A stretch of DNA of 64,000 nt from an uncultured Shimia sp. (GTDB taxonomy: Bacteria > Pseudomonadota > Alphaproteobacteria > Rhodobacterales > Rhodobacteraceae), in contig NZ_CANLRL010000005.1 in the NCBI RefSeq assembly GCF_947493595.1, forward strand, positions 1 to 64,000, given 5' to 3'. The notes below the pieces were generated by a model, which was given only the letters and a program-made list of their open reading frames with translations, made no database searches and was not told the DNA's origin. Positions within the stretch are counted from its first letter, which is position 1, and each line of letters starts with the position of its first letter. Of the stretch, positions 18,127 to 26,986 are shown piece by piece. A program made the position numbers and the translations under genes.

Positions 18127-19674
18127 ATGAGCACACCACTACTCTCCATCAAGGGGTTGACCAAGACCTACCCCGGCGTGGTGGCCAATGACGATGTCTC
18201 CTTCGACATCGGCACCAACGAGGTGCACGCGCTGCTTGGCGAAAACGGTGCTGGCAAATCCACGCTCGTGAAAATGATCTACGGCTTGGTGAAGCCCGAC
18301 AGCGGCACCATGACCTGGAACGGGCAACCCTTCGCCCCGCCCGAACCGAAAGCCGCCCGCGCCTCTGGCGTGGCCATGGTGTTCCAGCACTTCTCGCTGT
18401 TTGACGCGCTCTCGGTGGCGGAAAACGTGGCGCTTGGCATGGAGAACCCGCCCGCCATGCGCGATTTGGCCCGCCGCATCCGCCGTGTCTCTGAAACCTA
18501 CGGCCTGCCGCTCGATCCCAACCGCACCGTGGGGGATCTTTCTGCCGGGGAACGTCAGCGTGTGGAAATCATCCGCTGCCTGCTGCAAGACCCCAAACTG
18601 TTGATCATGGACGAACCGACCTCGGTTCTGACCCCGCAAGAGGTCGAGATCCTGTTTCAGACGCTGAACAAGCTAAAGTCTGAGGGCACCTCGATCCTCT
18701 ACATCTCCCACAAACTCGAAGAGATCCGCACGCTCTGCGACCACGCGACCATTCTGCGTCTGGGTAAAAACGTGGGGGAATGCGTGCCCGCCGAAACCTC
18801 AGCCCGCGATATGGCGGAAATGATGGTTGGCGACACATTGCAAACCCCAACCCGCACCACCGAAAAAGCGGGCGACGTTGTTCTGGACGTGTCAGGTCTG
18901 ACACTGGAGCCCACCAATCCGTTTGGCACCACGCTCAAGAACATCCACTTCACTGTGCGTGCCGGTGAGATCCTCGGCATTGGCGGCGTGGCGGGCAATG
19001 GTCAGGACGAGCTGCTATCCGCGCTTTCCGGTGAATCGCTCACTTGGCCTGACTCGATCAAGGTCAACGGTCAGGATGTGGCCAACCTCGGCCCCAATGC
19101 CCGCCGCGAAATGGGCATCCTTGCTGCGCCTGAAGAGCGTCTCGGCCATGCCGCAGCACCCGATCTGAGCCTGACCGAAAACGCGCTACTGACCGGCGCC
19201 ATCCGCGAAGGGCTGACCAACAACGGGTTTGTAAACTGGTCCAAAACCACCGAGTTTGCAGACACCATCATCAAAGAGTTTGATGTGCGCACACCGGGCA
19301 ACCACGTGGCGGCCCGCGCGCTCTCCGGCGGCAACCTGCAAAAATTTGTGATTGGCCGCGAAGTGCTGCAACGTCCTGAAGTGCTGGTGGTGAACCAGCC
19401 AACATGGGGTGTGGATGCCGCTGCTGCCGCTTCGATCCGCCAAGCCTTGCTAGATCTGGCCGCGGGCGGCGCTGCGATTGTGGTGATCTCCCAAGACCTT
19501 GATGAACTTATGGAAATCTCTGACCGCTTTGGCGCCCTGAATGAAGGCCGCATGTCCGACATCCGCCCCGCCGCCGGTCTCTCGATTGATGAAATTGGCC
19601 TGATGATGGGCGGTGCCCACGGCATGGAAGTTGCCCACGTGGGCGAAGAAGACAAAGAAGGAGCAAGCGCATGA
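18127..19674 (+). CDS. Nucleoside-type ABC transporter, double ATP-binding protein
   Basis: A 515-residue protein with two ATPase cassettes. The first has Walker A GENGAGKST (near residue 40), signature LSAGERQRVEI and Walker B LLIMDEPTSVLT. The second is degenerate, as in the sugar/nucleoside (RbsA/NupA) family: GGVAGNGQDE in place of Walker A and LSGGNLQKFVIGRE as signature. It energises import with the two permeases that follow and the BMP-type binding protein at 21714. Its stop overlaps the next start (ATGA). Substrate by family: nucleosides or purine-like compounds. Confidence 0.9.
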   Translation: MSTPLLSIKGLTKTYPGVVANDDVSFDIGTNEVHALLGENGAGKSTLVKMIYGLVKPDSGTMTWNGQPFAPPEPKAARASGVAMVFQHFSLFDALSVAENVALGMENPPAMRDLARRIRRVSETYGLPLDPNRTVGDLSAGERQRVEIIRCLLQDPKLLIMDEPTSVLTPQEVEILFQTLNKLKSEGTSILYISHKLEEIRTLCDHATILRLGKNVGECVPAETSARDMAEMMVGDTLQTPTRTTEKAGDVVLDVSGLTLEPTNPFGTTLKNIHFTVRAGEILGIGGVAGNGQDELLSALSGESLTWPDSIKVNGQDVANLGPNARREMGILAAPEERLGHAAAPDLSLTENALLTGAIREGLTNNGFVNWSKTTEFADTIIKEFDVRTPGNHVAARALSGGNLQKFVIGREVLQRPEVLVVNQPTWGVDAAAAASIRQALLDLAAGGAAIVVISQDLDELMEISDRFGALNEGRMSDIRPAAGLSIDEIGLMMGGAHGMEVAHVGEEDKEGASA

Positions 19675-20750
19675 TCGCGCTGGAAAAACGCCCCACCCCG
19701 TCCCGCGCCCTGTCGCTTTCCACTCCGCTCATTGCGGTGATCATCACCATGATCATGGGTGGTCTGCTGTTCAGCGTGCTGGGCAAAAACCCGATTGAAG
19801 CCATTCGCACCATCTTCTGGGATCCGGTGTTTGGCGAATTTGCCTTCTACTATCGCCCGCAACTTCTCGTGAAAGCCGCGCCACTGGTGTTGATCGCCAT
19901 TGGTCTCTCGCTTGGCTTCAAGGCTGGCATCTGGAACATTGGGGCCGAAGGCCAATACATCATGGGCGCGATCTGTGGCGCCGCCGTGGGTTTGGCCTTC
20001 TACCCCACCGAAAGCCGTTTGATCTTCCCCTTGATGATCCTTGCAGGCGCACTTGGTGGCTGGGCCTGGGGCATGATCCCCGCGCTTTTGAAAGTCCGCT
20101 TCGGCACCAATGAAATCCTGGTCTCGCTGATGCTGGTCTATGTGGCCGATCAACTGTTGGCCTCCATGTCGCTGGGTCTGTTGCGCAATCCCGAAGGCAT
20201 GGGCTTCCCGGGTTCCCGCAGCTTCACCGGCTATCCGGCAGCCAACAGCTGGATTAACGAAGCCGCCGGCCTGCACTGGGGCATGGCCTTTGCCTTTATC
20301 GCCGTGATCTTCTCCTACATCTTGCTGAACCGCCACATCCTCGGCTTTAACATCCGCCTGACCGGCGAAGCGCCTCGTGCGGCGCGGTTTGCCGGTGTGA
20401 ACCCCACCCGCCTGATCCTGTTCTGCCTCGGCACCTCCGGTGCTTTGGCGGGGTTGGCTGGCCTGTTTGAGGTTTCCGGCCCCTCCGGCCAGATCAACAT
20501 CGACTTCGCATCCGGCTATGGCTTCACCGCGATCATCGTGGCCTTCCTCGGCCGCCTGCATCCCGTTGGCATCCTGCTCGCAGCCCTGCTGATGGCGCTG
20601 ACCTACGTCGGCGGCGACCTGGCCCAAGGCAACCTCGGCCTGCCTTCCGCCGCCATTCAGGTCTTCCAGGGCATGTTGTTGTTCTTCCTGCTCGCCCTCG
20701 ACCTGCTCACCAACTACCGCGTGGTGCTTAAAACCAAGGGAGCCGCATAA
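19671..20750 (+). CDS. Nucleoside-type ABC transporter permease 1
   Basis: A 359-residue membrane protein of the BPD_transp_2 (RbsC-like) family, with about ten hydrophobic segments. The conserved block LGFKAGIWNIGAEGQYIMGAI and FGTNEILVSLMLVYVA are typical of the first permease in nucleoside BMP-type transporters. It overlaps the ATPase gene by four bases and shares one base with the next permease gene, so the whole system is translated from one message. Confidence 0.9.
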   Translation: MIALEKRPTPSRALSLSTPLIAVIITMIMGGLLFSVLGKNPIEAIRTIFWDPVFGEFAFYYRPQLLVKAAPLVLIAIGLSLGFKAGIWNIGAEGQYIMGAICGAAVGLAFYPTESRLIFPLMILAGALGGWAWGMIPALLKVRFGTNEILVSLMLVYVADQLLASMSLGLLRNPEGMGFPGSRSFTGYPAANSWINEAAGLHWGMAFAFIAVIFSYILLNRHILGFNIRLTGEAPRAARFAGVNPTRLILFCLGTSGALAGLAGLFEVSGPSGQINIDFASGYGFTAIIVAFLGRLHPVGILLAALLMALTYVGGDLAQGNLGLPSAAIQVFQGMLLFFLLALDLLTNYRVVLKTKGAA

Positions 20751-21670
20751 TGGATCTTTCCGCTATCAACCCCGTCCTGCTGATCGCCTCTTTGATGGTC
20801 GCTGCCACCCCGCTCCTGTTGGCCGCCATTGGCGAACTTGTGGTCGAACGCGCAGGGGTTCTGAACCTCGGCGTCGAGGGCATGATGATTATTGGCGCCA
20901 TCGCAGGCTTTGCCATCGCGGTGGAAACCACCTCACCGTTGCTGGGCCTTGTGGCCGCCATGGTCGCAGGCGCTGTTTTGTCCCTACTCTTTGCCTTTCT
21001 GACCCAGTTTGCCCTGGCAAACCAAGTCGCCTCCGGTCTGGCACTCACGCTGTTTGGCCTTGGCCTCTCCGCCCTGATGGGCCAATCCTACGTGGGCATC
21101 AAACCACCGGCCATGGCCAAGCTCGACATCCCGGTGCTGTCCGACCTTCCGGTGATTGGCCCGATCCTGTTCAGCCACGATCCCGTGCTCTACATCGGCA
21201 TTGGCCTCACTGCTGCCGTTTGGTGGTTCCTGAAAAAGTCCCGCGGCGGGCTGATCCTGCGCGCCGTTGGGGAAAGCCATGACGCCGCCCACGCACTTGG
21301 CTACAACGTCATCCGCGTAAGGGTTCTCGCCATCATGTTTGGCGGTGCCTGTGCAGGTCTTGGCGGGGCGTATATCTCGCTGATCCGTGTGCCGCAGTGG
21401 ACCGAAGGCATGACCGCCGGGATCGGCTGGATCGCTCTGGCGCTGGTGGTGTTTGCAAGCTGGAAGCCGTGGCGCGTGCTGCTGGGTGCCTATCTTTTCG
21501 GCGGAATCAACGTTTTACAGCTCAATCTACAGGCGGCAGGTATTGCCATCCCGGTCGAATACTTGGCAATGTCGCCCTATCTGATAACCATCCTCGTTCT
21601 GGTTATCATGTCGGCTGACAAAAGCGGTGCACCCGCCTCTCTTGGCCGCACCTTCCACGCCTCACAATGA
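20750..21670 (+). CDS. Nucleoside-type ABC transporter permease 2
   Basis: A 306-residue integral membrane protein of the same permease family. The diagnostic block is ERAGVLNLGVEGMMIIGAIAGF, the cytoplasmic loop contains AVGESHDAAHALGYNVIRVR, and GAYLFGGINVLQL is near the end. It forms a heterodimeric channel with permease 1. The start ATG uses the last base of the upstream TAA stop. The binding-protein gene follows after 43 bases with its own strong ribosome site. Confidence 0.9.
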   Translation: MDLSAINPVLLIASLMVAATPLLLAAIGELVVERAGVLNLGVEGMMIIGAIAGFAIAVETTSPLLGLVAAMVAGAVLSLLFAFLTQFALANQVASGLALTLFGLGLSALMGQSYVGIKPPAMAKLDIPVLSDLPVIGPILFSHDPVLYIGIGLTAAVWWFLKKSRGGLILRAVGESHDAAHALGYNVIRVRVLAIMFGGACAGLGGAYISLIRVPQWTEGMTAGIGWIALALVVFASWKPWRVLLGAYLFGGINVLQLNLQAAGIAIPVEYLAMSPYLITILVLVIMSADKSGAPASLGRTFHASQ

Positions 21671-21713
21671 GGCACCACATAAAAAACTGCCACCAACAGG
21701 GGGACTACCCGAA

Positions 21714-22793
21714 ATGAAACTGACCAAACTTTTGACAAGCGCAGCTGTCGCGCTGGGTCTGGCAACCACTGCCATGGCCGACACCACCAAAGTCGGATTT
21801 ATCTACGTTGGCCCTGTGGGCGACGGCGGCTGGACCTATGAGCACAACAAAGGCCGTTTGGCCGTGGAAGAGCACTTTGGTGACAAGGTCGAAACCACCT
21901 TTGTTGAGAACGTGCCGGAAGGCGCCGACGCTGAGCGCGTGATCACCCAGATGGCGCTGCAAGGCGCAGACCTGATCTTCACCACCTCTTTTGGCTACAT
22001 GGACCCAACCATCAACGTTGCCAAAAAATTCCCAAAAGTGAAGTTTGAGCACGCCACCGGCTACAAGCAGGCTGACAACGTGTCTGTTTACTCCGCACGC
22101 TTTTACGAAGGCCGCGCGGTTCAGGGTCACATTGCTGGCCACATGACCAAAACCAACAAAATTGGCTACATCGCCTCTTTCCCAATTCCAGAAGTGATCC
22201 GTGGCATCAACTCTGCGTATATCCACGCCAAGAAAGTGAACCCAGACATCGAGTTCTCCGTGATCTGGGCCTACACATGGTTTGATCCAGCCAAGGAAGC
22301 TGACGCAGCCAAAGCTCTGATCGAGCAAGGTGCCGACGTGATCCTGCAGCACACCGACTCCACCGCACCACAGGCAGCCGCGCAGGCAGCTGGCAACGTA
22401 ATCACCTTTGGTCAGGCGTCTGACATGGGCGAATACGCACCATTCCCACGCGTGTCCTCCATCATTGATGACTGGGCGCCTTATTACGTGGCCCGCACCC
22501 AAGCTGTCATCGACGGCACATGGGAATCTGTGTCCACATGGGACGGCATTGGCGCAGGCATGGTTGGCATCGGTGAAATCTCCGACGCGGTTCCTGCTGA
22601 CGTCAAAGCCTCCGCACTGGCTCTGAAAGAGTCCCTCGCAGACGGTTCCTACCACGCTTTCACCGGCCCGCTGAACAAGCAGGACGGCTCCGCATGGTTG
22701 GCTGAAGGTGAAACTGCTGCCGATTATGGTGACAACGGTCTGGCCGGTCTGAACTTCTATGTTGAAGGCATCACCGCCGAGATCCCGAACTAA
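21714..22793 (+). CDS. BMP-family substrate-binding protein
   Basis: A 359-residue protein with signal peptide LLTSAAVALGLATTAMAD; there is no lipobox Cys, so it is a soluble periplasmic form. The mature start KVGFIYVGPVGDGGWTYEHNKGR and DLIFTTSFGYMDPTINVAKKFP match the basic membrane protein (PnrA/BmpA-like) family, which binds purine nucleosides in characterised members. ATG at 21714, after CAGGGGGAC, is chosen because it begins the signal peptide. It is the last gene of the operon and is followed by a terminator. Confidence 0.92.
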   Translation: MKLTKLLTSAAVALGLATTAMADTTKVGFIYVGPVGDGGWTYEHNKGRLAVEEHFGDKVETTFVENVPEGADAERVITQMALQGADLIFTTSFGYMDPTINVAKKFPKVKFEHATGYKQADNVSVYSARFYEGRAVQGHIAGHMTKTNKIGYIASFPIPEVIRGINSAYIHAKKVNPDIEFSVIWAYTWFDPAKEADAAKALIEQGADVILQHTDSTAPQAAAQAAGNVITFGQASDMGEYAPFPRVSSIIDDWAPYYVARTQAVIDGTWESVSTWDGIGAGMVGIGEISDAVPADVKASALALKESLADGSYHAFTGPLNKQDGSAWLAEGETAADYGDNGLAGLNFYVEGITAEIPN

Positions 22794-22817
22794 GCTGATC
22801 GCTTTTTGATCGCTTCA

Positions 22818-22848
22818 AAGGCCCGCCATCGGCGGGCCTTTTCCTTTT
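22818..22848 (+). terminator. Intrinsic terminator of the BMP transporter operon
   Basis: A perfect stem AAGGCCCGCC/GGCGGGCCTT with loop ATC is followed by TTCCTTTT, 25 bases after the binding-protein stop. Confidence 0.9.
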
Positions 22849-22927
22849 GCCTCCCCAAATTCAACCGACAATTGACAGCCATTAGGCGGCCTCGCACAGT
22901 CCTCCCATACCTCAAAAGGATTATGTG

Positions 22928-24712
22928 ATGACTCGTTTGACAGCCATGCTTGGCGGACTTGCCCTTACCACCTTCCTATCCACCCCCCTTCTGGCGCAGG
23001 AGATCGCCGACACCATCTATTCCGGCGGCCCGATCCTCACCATCAACGATGACGCACCACGCGCCGAAGCTGTCGCGGTAAAAGACGGCCGCATCCTTGC
23101 CGTTGGGACACGCACCGACATGCTCGCCCATCAAGGCGACAGCACCACCGTCTTTGACCTGGAGGGGCGCGCCATGCTGCCCGGCTTTGTCGACAGCCAC
23201 GGCCACGCTATTATGGGCGGGCTGCAAGCGCTCTCCGCCAACCTGCTCGCGCCACCGGATGGCGAGGTGCAAGACATCGCCTCCCTGCAAGACAGCCTGC
23301 GGGCCTGGATCGCCGACAACCCAGCCGCCATCGAGGCCTCCAACCTGATTGTTGGCTTTGGCTATGACCAATCGCAACTGGCCGAGTTGCGCCACCCAAC
23401 CAAAGATGACTTGGACGCGGTGTCCAAAGATGTTCCGATCATCATCGTGCATCAGTCCGGCCACTTCGGCGCTGCCAACTCCGCCGCGCTGGCCGCTGCC
23501 GACATAACCCGCGAAACACCTACACCCCCCGGTGGCGTGATCCGCCACGCCAGCGACGGCACGCCCAACGGCGTGCTCGAAGAAAACGCCTTTTTCCTTG
23601 TGCTCGGAAAATTGATGGGCGGGGTTGGCGAGGAGGGCTTCAAAGCCTTCGCCCGCGCTGGCACCCAACTCTGGGCCAGCTTTGGCTACACCACGGCACA
23701 GGAAGGCCGCGCCACACCGCAAGTGGCCGAAATTGCGCGCGCCGTGGCCGCTGCAGGAGACTTGCCTGTCGACGTCGCCGTCTATCCCGATGTGTTGGTG
23801 GACCGCGATTACATTCTTGCCAACCAATCCGACACCTATGAAAACGGTGTTCGCATCGCCGGGGCCAAACTCACCATCGACGGGTCCCCACAAGGGTTCA
23901 CCGCCCTGCGCGACCGTCCTTACTTTGATCCCGTTGGTACCTATCCACCCGGCTATAAAGGCTACGCTGCCGCCAGCGAAGACCAGGTCAACGACGCCAT
24001 CTCATGGGCATTTGAAAACAACATCCAGATCCTAACGCACTCCAACGGCGAAGGCGCTTCAGACATGTTGCTCGCCGCCATCAAGGCCGCCGAAGCCACA
24101 CACGGCTTGGCCGATCGCCGCCCCGTGCTGATCCACGGCCAGTTCCTGCGCGAAGATCAGGTGGGGGAGATGCGCGACCTCAACGTCTTCCCGTCGCTTT
24201 TTCCAATGCACACGTTTTATTGGGGGGACTGGCACCGAGACCACACGGTTGGCCCAATCAACGGTGACAACATTTCGCCCACCGGCTGGGTACGCGAACG
24301 CGGCATGATGTTTGGCACCCATCACGACGCCCCCGTGGCCTTCCCCGACAGCATGCGGGTGTTGTCCGCCACCGTGACCCGCCGCACCCGCTCCGGCGAC
24401 ATCTTGGGGCCACATCACCGCGTCGACGTGATGACCGCGCTCAAAGCCATGACGCTCTGGCCTGCCTATCAGCACTTTGAAGAAGACATGAAAGGCAGCA
24501 TCGAAGTGGGCAAAGTGGCAGACTTTGTGATCCTGTCCGACGACCCTACCGCCGTCGATCCGGAAACACTTGCTGACATCAAAGTACAGGTCACCATCAA
24601 ACACGACAAAGAAATCTACCGTGCGCCAGACGGCCCGCAAAAGGCAAATCTGTTTGCGCCAATGGGCCACCACATTCTGGACGTGGCCCAGGCAGCCACG
24701 CGCGCGAACTAA
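22928..24712 (+). CDS. Exported amidohydrolase (YtcJ-like, amidohydrolase family 3)
   Basis: A 594-residue protein with a signal peptide (LGGLALTTFLSTPLLAQE), so probably periplasmic. It has the amidohydrolase N-terminal barrel (GGPILTINDDAPRAEAVAVKDGRILAVG), the metal motif GFVDSHGHAI near residue 90, HGQFLREDQVGEM and GTHHDAPV, and the closing GSIEVGKVADFVILSDDP. Related enzymes hydrolyse amides or ureas; the substrate here is unknown. ATG at 22928 or GTG three bases earlier could be used. It follows the transporter terminator with its own promoter, so a functional link to uptake is possible but unproven. Confidence 0.85.
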   Translation: MTRLTAMLGGLALTTFLSTPLLAQEIADTIYSGGPILTINDDAPRAEAVAVKDGRILAVGTRTDMLAHQGDSTTVFDLEGRAMLPGFVDSHGHAIMGGLQALSANLLAPPDGEVQDIASLQDSLRAWIADNPAAIEASNLIVGFGYDQSQLAELRHPTKDDLDAVSKDVPIIIVHQSGHFGAANSAALAAADITRETPTPPGGVIRHASDGTPNGVLEENAFFLVLGKLMGGVGEEGFKAFARAGTQLWASFGYTTAQEGRATPQVAEIARAVAAAGDLPVDVAVYPDVLVDRDYILANQSDTYENGVRIAGAKLTIDGSPQGFTALRDRPYFDPVGTYPPGYKGYAAASEDQVNDAISWAFENNIQILTHSNGEGASDMLLAAIKAAEATHGLADRRPVLIHGQFLREDQVGEMRDLNVFPSLFPMHTFYWGDWHRDHTVGPINGDNISPTGWVRERGMMFGTHHDAPVAFPDSMRVLSATVTRRTRSGDILGPHHRVDVMTALKAMTLWPAYQHFEEDMKGSIEVGKVADFVILSDDPTAVDPETLADIKVQVTIKHDKEIYRAPDGPQKANLFAPMGHHILDVAQAATRAN

Positions 24713-24737
24713 GCGCTCCACAGTTTTACAGCCACAA

Positions 24738-24765
24738 AAAGGCCCGCCAATAAGGCGGGCCTTTT
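24738..24765. terminator. Bidirectional intrinsic terminator
   Basis: The stem AAAGGCCCGCC/GGCGGGCCTTT with loop AATAA has A-rich and T-rich flanks. It serves both the convergent amidohydrolase and the PAPS synthetase genes. Confidence 0.88.
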
Positions 24766-24787
24766 CTAATTTCACATGCCGGACAGC

Positions 24788-26863
24788 TTAGCCGGAGATC
24801 AGGCCGAGGCTTTCCAGCTTCAGGATCACCTGGTGTGCACAGTTGTCCACGTCCGCACCTTCGGTCTCCACGCTCAGCTCAGGGTTCACTGGCACATCAT
24901 AGGGGTCGGAAATACCGGTGAACTCTTTGATCTTGCCTTCGCGCGCCAGCTTGTAGAGGCCTTTGCGGTCACGGCGTTCACATTCCTCAATCGAAGTTGC
25001 CACGTGAACTTCAACAAAGGCACCAAAGCCCTCGATGTCTTCACGTACCGCACGGCGGGTGGTGGCGTAAGGCGCGATAGGCGCACAGATCGCGATACCA
25101 CCGTTTTTGGTGATCTCAGAGGCCACATAGCCGATCCGGCGGATGTTGAGGTCGCGGTGCTCTTTGGAGAAGCCCAGCTCGGAAGACAGGTTTTTCCGCA
25201 CGATGTCGCCATCAAGCAGGGTCACAGGACGACCACCCATTTCCATCAGCTTGACCATCAGCGCGTTGGCGATGGTGGATTTGCCGGAGCCGGAGAAGCC
25301 GGTGAAGAACACGGTGAAACCTTGCTGCGCGCGTGGCGGCTTGGTTTTGCGCAGCTCTTTCACCACTTCAGGGAAGGAGAACCACTCAGGGATTTCCAGA
25401 CCTTCGGCCAGACGACGGCGCAACTCGGTGCCGGAGATGTTCAGGATGGTGACGTCGTCTTTGTCCTGAATTTCGTCCATTGGCTCATACTGCGCGCGCT
25501 CCTGCACCCACACCATGTGTTTGAAGTCGACCATTTCGATGCCGATTTCTTCTTCGTGGGCACGGAACAGATCTTGCGCGTCATATGGGCCGTAAAAGTC
25601 TTCGCCGGCGGAGTTCTTGCCGGGGCCGGCGTGGTCGCGACCAACGATAAAGTGGGTGCAGCCGTGGTTTGCGCGGATCAGACCGTGCCACACCGCTTCC
25701 CGTGGGCCTGCCATGCGCATCGCCAGGTTCAGCAAAGACATGGAGGTGGTCGACTGTGGGTATTTGTCCAGAACCGCCTCATAGCAGCGCACGCGGGTGA
25801 AGTGGTCCACGTCGCCCGGCTTGGTCATGCCGACAACAGGGTGAATCAGCAGGTTGGCCTGCGCTTCTTTTGCGGCACGGAAGGTCAATTCCTGGTGCGC
25901 GCGGTGCAGCGGGTTGCGGGTTTGGAACGCAACCACTTTGCGCCAGCCCATCTTGCGGAAGTAGGCGCGCAGCTCGTTTGGTGTGTCGCGACGGGCGCGG
26001 AAGTCATAGTGTACAGGCTGTTGAATGCCGGTCACCGGACCACCGAGGTACACTTTGCCCGCTTGGTTGTGCAGGTAGTTCACGGCCGGGTGCGCATCAT
26101 CGTCCGCACCAAACACTTTTTCCGCTTCCAGTGCTTTGTTTGGCACCCAATTGTCGGTCACGGTCATGGTTGCGAGGATCACGCCTTCCTGATCACGCAG
26201 CGCAATATCCTGGCCTTCCTTGAGGCCAGCCGCGAAGTCTTCGGACACATCCAGGTTGATTGGCATTGGCCACAGGGAACCATCCGCCAGACGCATGTTT
26301 TCAACAACGCCATTGTAGTCTTCTTCGGTCAGAAAGCCTTTGAGCGGGTTAAAACCACCGTTCATCAGCAGCTCAAGGTCGCAGATCTGGCGCGGGGTCA
26401 GATCCCAGCTGATCAGATCAGCGGCTTCGACTTTCAGCTTCTGGGCGCTTTCATAAGAAACGTAGAGCTCAGGAATAGGAGCCAGATTGTTTTGCATTGG
26501 ATGTGTCCTGTGTTTGATAGGGACCAGGCCGCTTGCCGAGCCTGTCAGTTCCGCATGCAGCGCGTTGTATTCTGCGAGCTTGCGGGCGAGAAATTGATCT
26601 GTGAGCCGCACTTTCTCCGCTGCACCACGCGCGGTGAGCGAATAGGCAAACCTCTGTCGTTTGTCCGGGCCCGCGCGATCACTAATGGTAATCAGCCCGG
26701 CGTCTGCCGCAGCGCGCAGTTGTGCATTCAGACGCCCCAAAGAAATCCCCACCGCCGCCGCAGTGGCGCGCTGTGATGCTTCTGGCGCCTGATCTAACTG
26801 GCGCAGAAGGCGGAAGAGCACGTCTTCCTCATCTGATGTGGGTTTGGCGGTCTGAAACGACAT
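24788..26863 (-). CDS. EPS-associated MarR-type regulator fused in frame to sulfate adenylyltransferase/APS kinase
   Basis: A continuous 691-residue frame. Residues ~15-105 match the MarR-type EPS-associated winged-helix regulator (FRLLRQLDQAPEASQRATAA, GISLGRLNAQLR, FLARKLAEYNALHAEL). Residues 123-510 are ATP sulfurylase: RNPLHRAH at 316-323 and GRDHAG at 409-414. Residues ~515-691 are APS kinase: Walker A GFSGSGKST at 522-530. Together the enzyme part makes PAPS from sulfate and ATP. No stop separates the parts; ATG at 26497 (residue 123), preceded by AGGA eight bases upstream, would give the usual stand-alone 569-residue Sat-CysC. So either a real fusion or two products from one frame. A perfect 20-bp palindrome lies 16 bases before the first ATG. 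Confidence 0.85.
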   Translation of the reverse strand: MSFQTAKPTSDEEDVLFRLLRQLDQAPEASQRATAAAVGISLGRLNAQLRAAADAGLITISDRAGPDKRQRFAYSLTARGAAEKVRLTDQFLARKLAEYNALHAELTGSASGLVPIKHRTHPMQNNLAPIPELYVSYESAQKLKVEAADLISWDLTPRQICDLELLMNGGFNPLKGFLTEEDYNGVVENMRLADGSLWPMPINLDVSEDFAAGLKEGQDIALRDQEGVILATMTVTDNWVPNKALEAEKVFGADDDAHPAVNYLHNQAGKVYLGGPVTGIQQPVHYDFRARRDTPNELRAYFRKMGWRKVVAFQTRNPLHRAHQELTFRAAKEAQANLLIHPVVGMTKPGDVDHFTRVRCYEAVLDKYPQSTTSMSLLNLAMRMAGPREAVWHGLIRANHGCTHFIVGRDHAGPGKNSAGEDFYGPYDAQDLFRAHEEEIGIEMVDFKHMVWVQERAQYEPMDEIQDKDDVTILNISGTELRRRLAEGLEIPEWFSFPEVVKELRKTKPPRAQQGFTVFFTGFSGSGKSTIANALMVKLMEMGGRPVTLLDGDIVRKNLSSELGFSKEHRDLNIRRIGYVASEITKNGGIAICAPIAPYATTRRAVREDIEGFGAFVEVHVATSIEECERRDRKGLYKLAREGKIKEFTGISDPYDVPVNPELSVETEGADVDNCAHQVILKLESLGLISG

Positions 26864-26879
26864 TACAAACGACTCAAAG

Positions 26880-26899
26880 TGTGTTCACGCGTGAACACA
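26880..26899. promoter_or_regulatory. Perfect 20-bp palindrome, candidate operator
   Basis: TGTGTTCACGCGTGAACACA is exactly self-complementary, with central CG. It lies 16 bases upstream of the regulator/PAPS synthetase start, where a bound protein would block transcription. The encoded MarR-type domain is the obvious candidate ligand; a LacI-type protein is an alternative because of the central CG. Confidence 0.7.
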
Positions 26900-26909
26900 T
26901 AGGGTGGTT

Positions 26910-26940
26910 TGGCAAAATCTCAAAGCCTTATTTGGCTTTT
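26910..26940 (-). terminator. Weak intrinsic terminator after the cyclase gene
   Basis: On the minus strand AAAGCC and GGCTTT flank a six-base A-rich loop and are followed by GAGATTTTG. It lies about 47 bases beyond the cyclase stop. Confidence 0.5.
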
Positions 26941-26986
26941 GCATAGCAAACATGCTGCCGTTGCAATGCTGCAACGCAGCGCAGCA

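Noticed and set aside
19071-20627. A 518-codon minus-strand frame across the ABC transporter genes
   Set aside because: It is antisense to ATPase and permease genes with clear motifs, and has shadow-type composition.
24776-26776. A 666-codon plus-strand frame opposite the PAPS synthetase
   Set aside because: The minus strand encodes intact ATP sulfurylase and APS kinase motifs; the opposite frame is His/Arg-rich without any family pattern.
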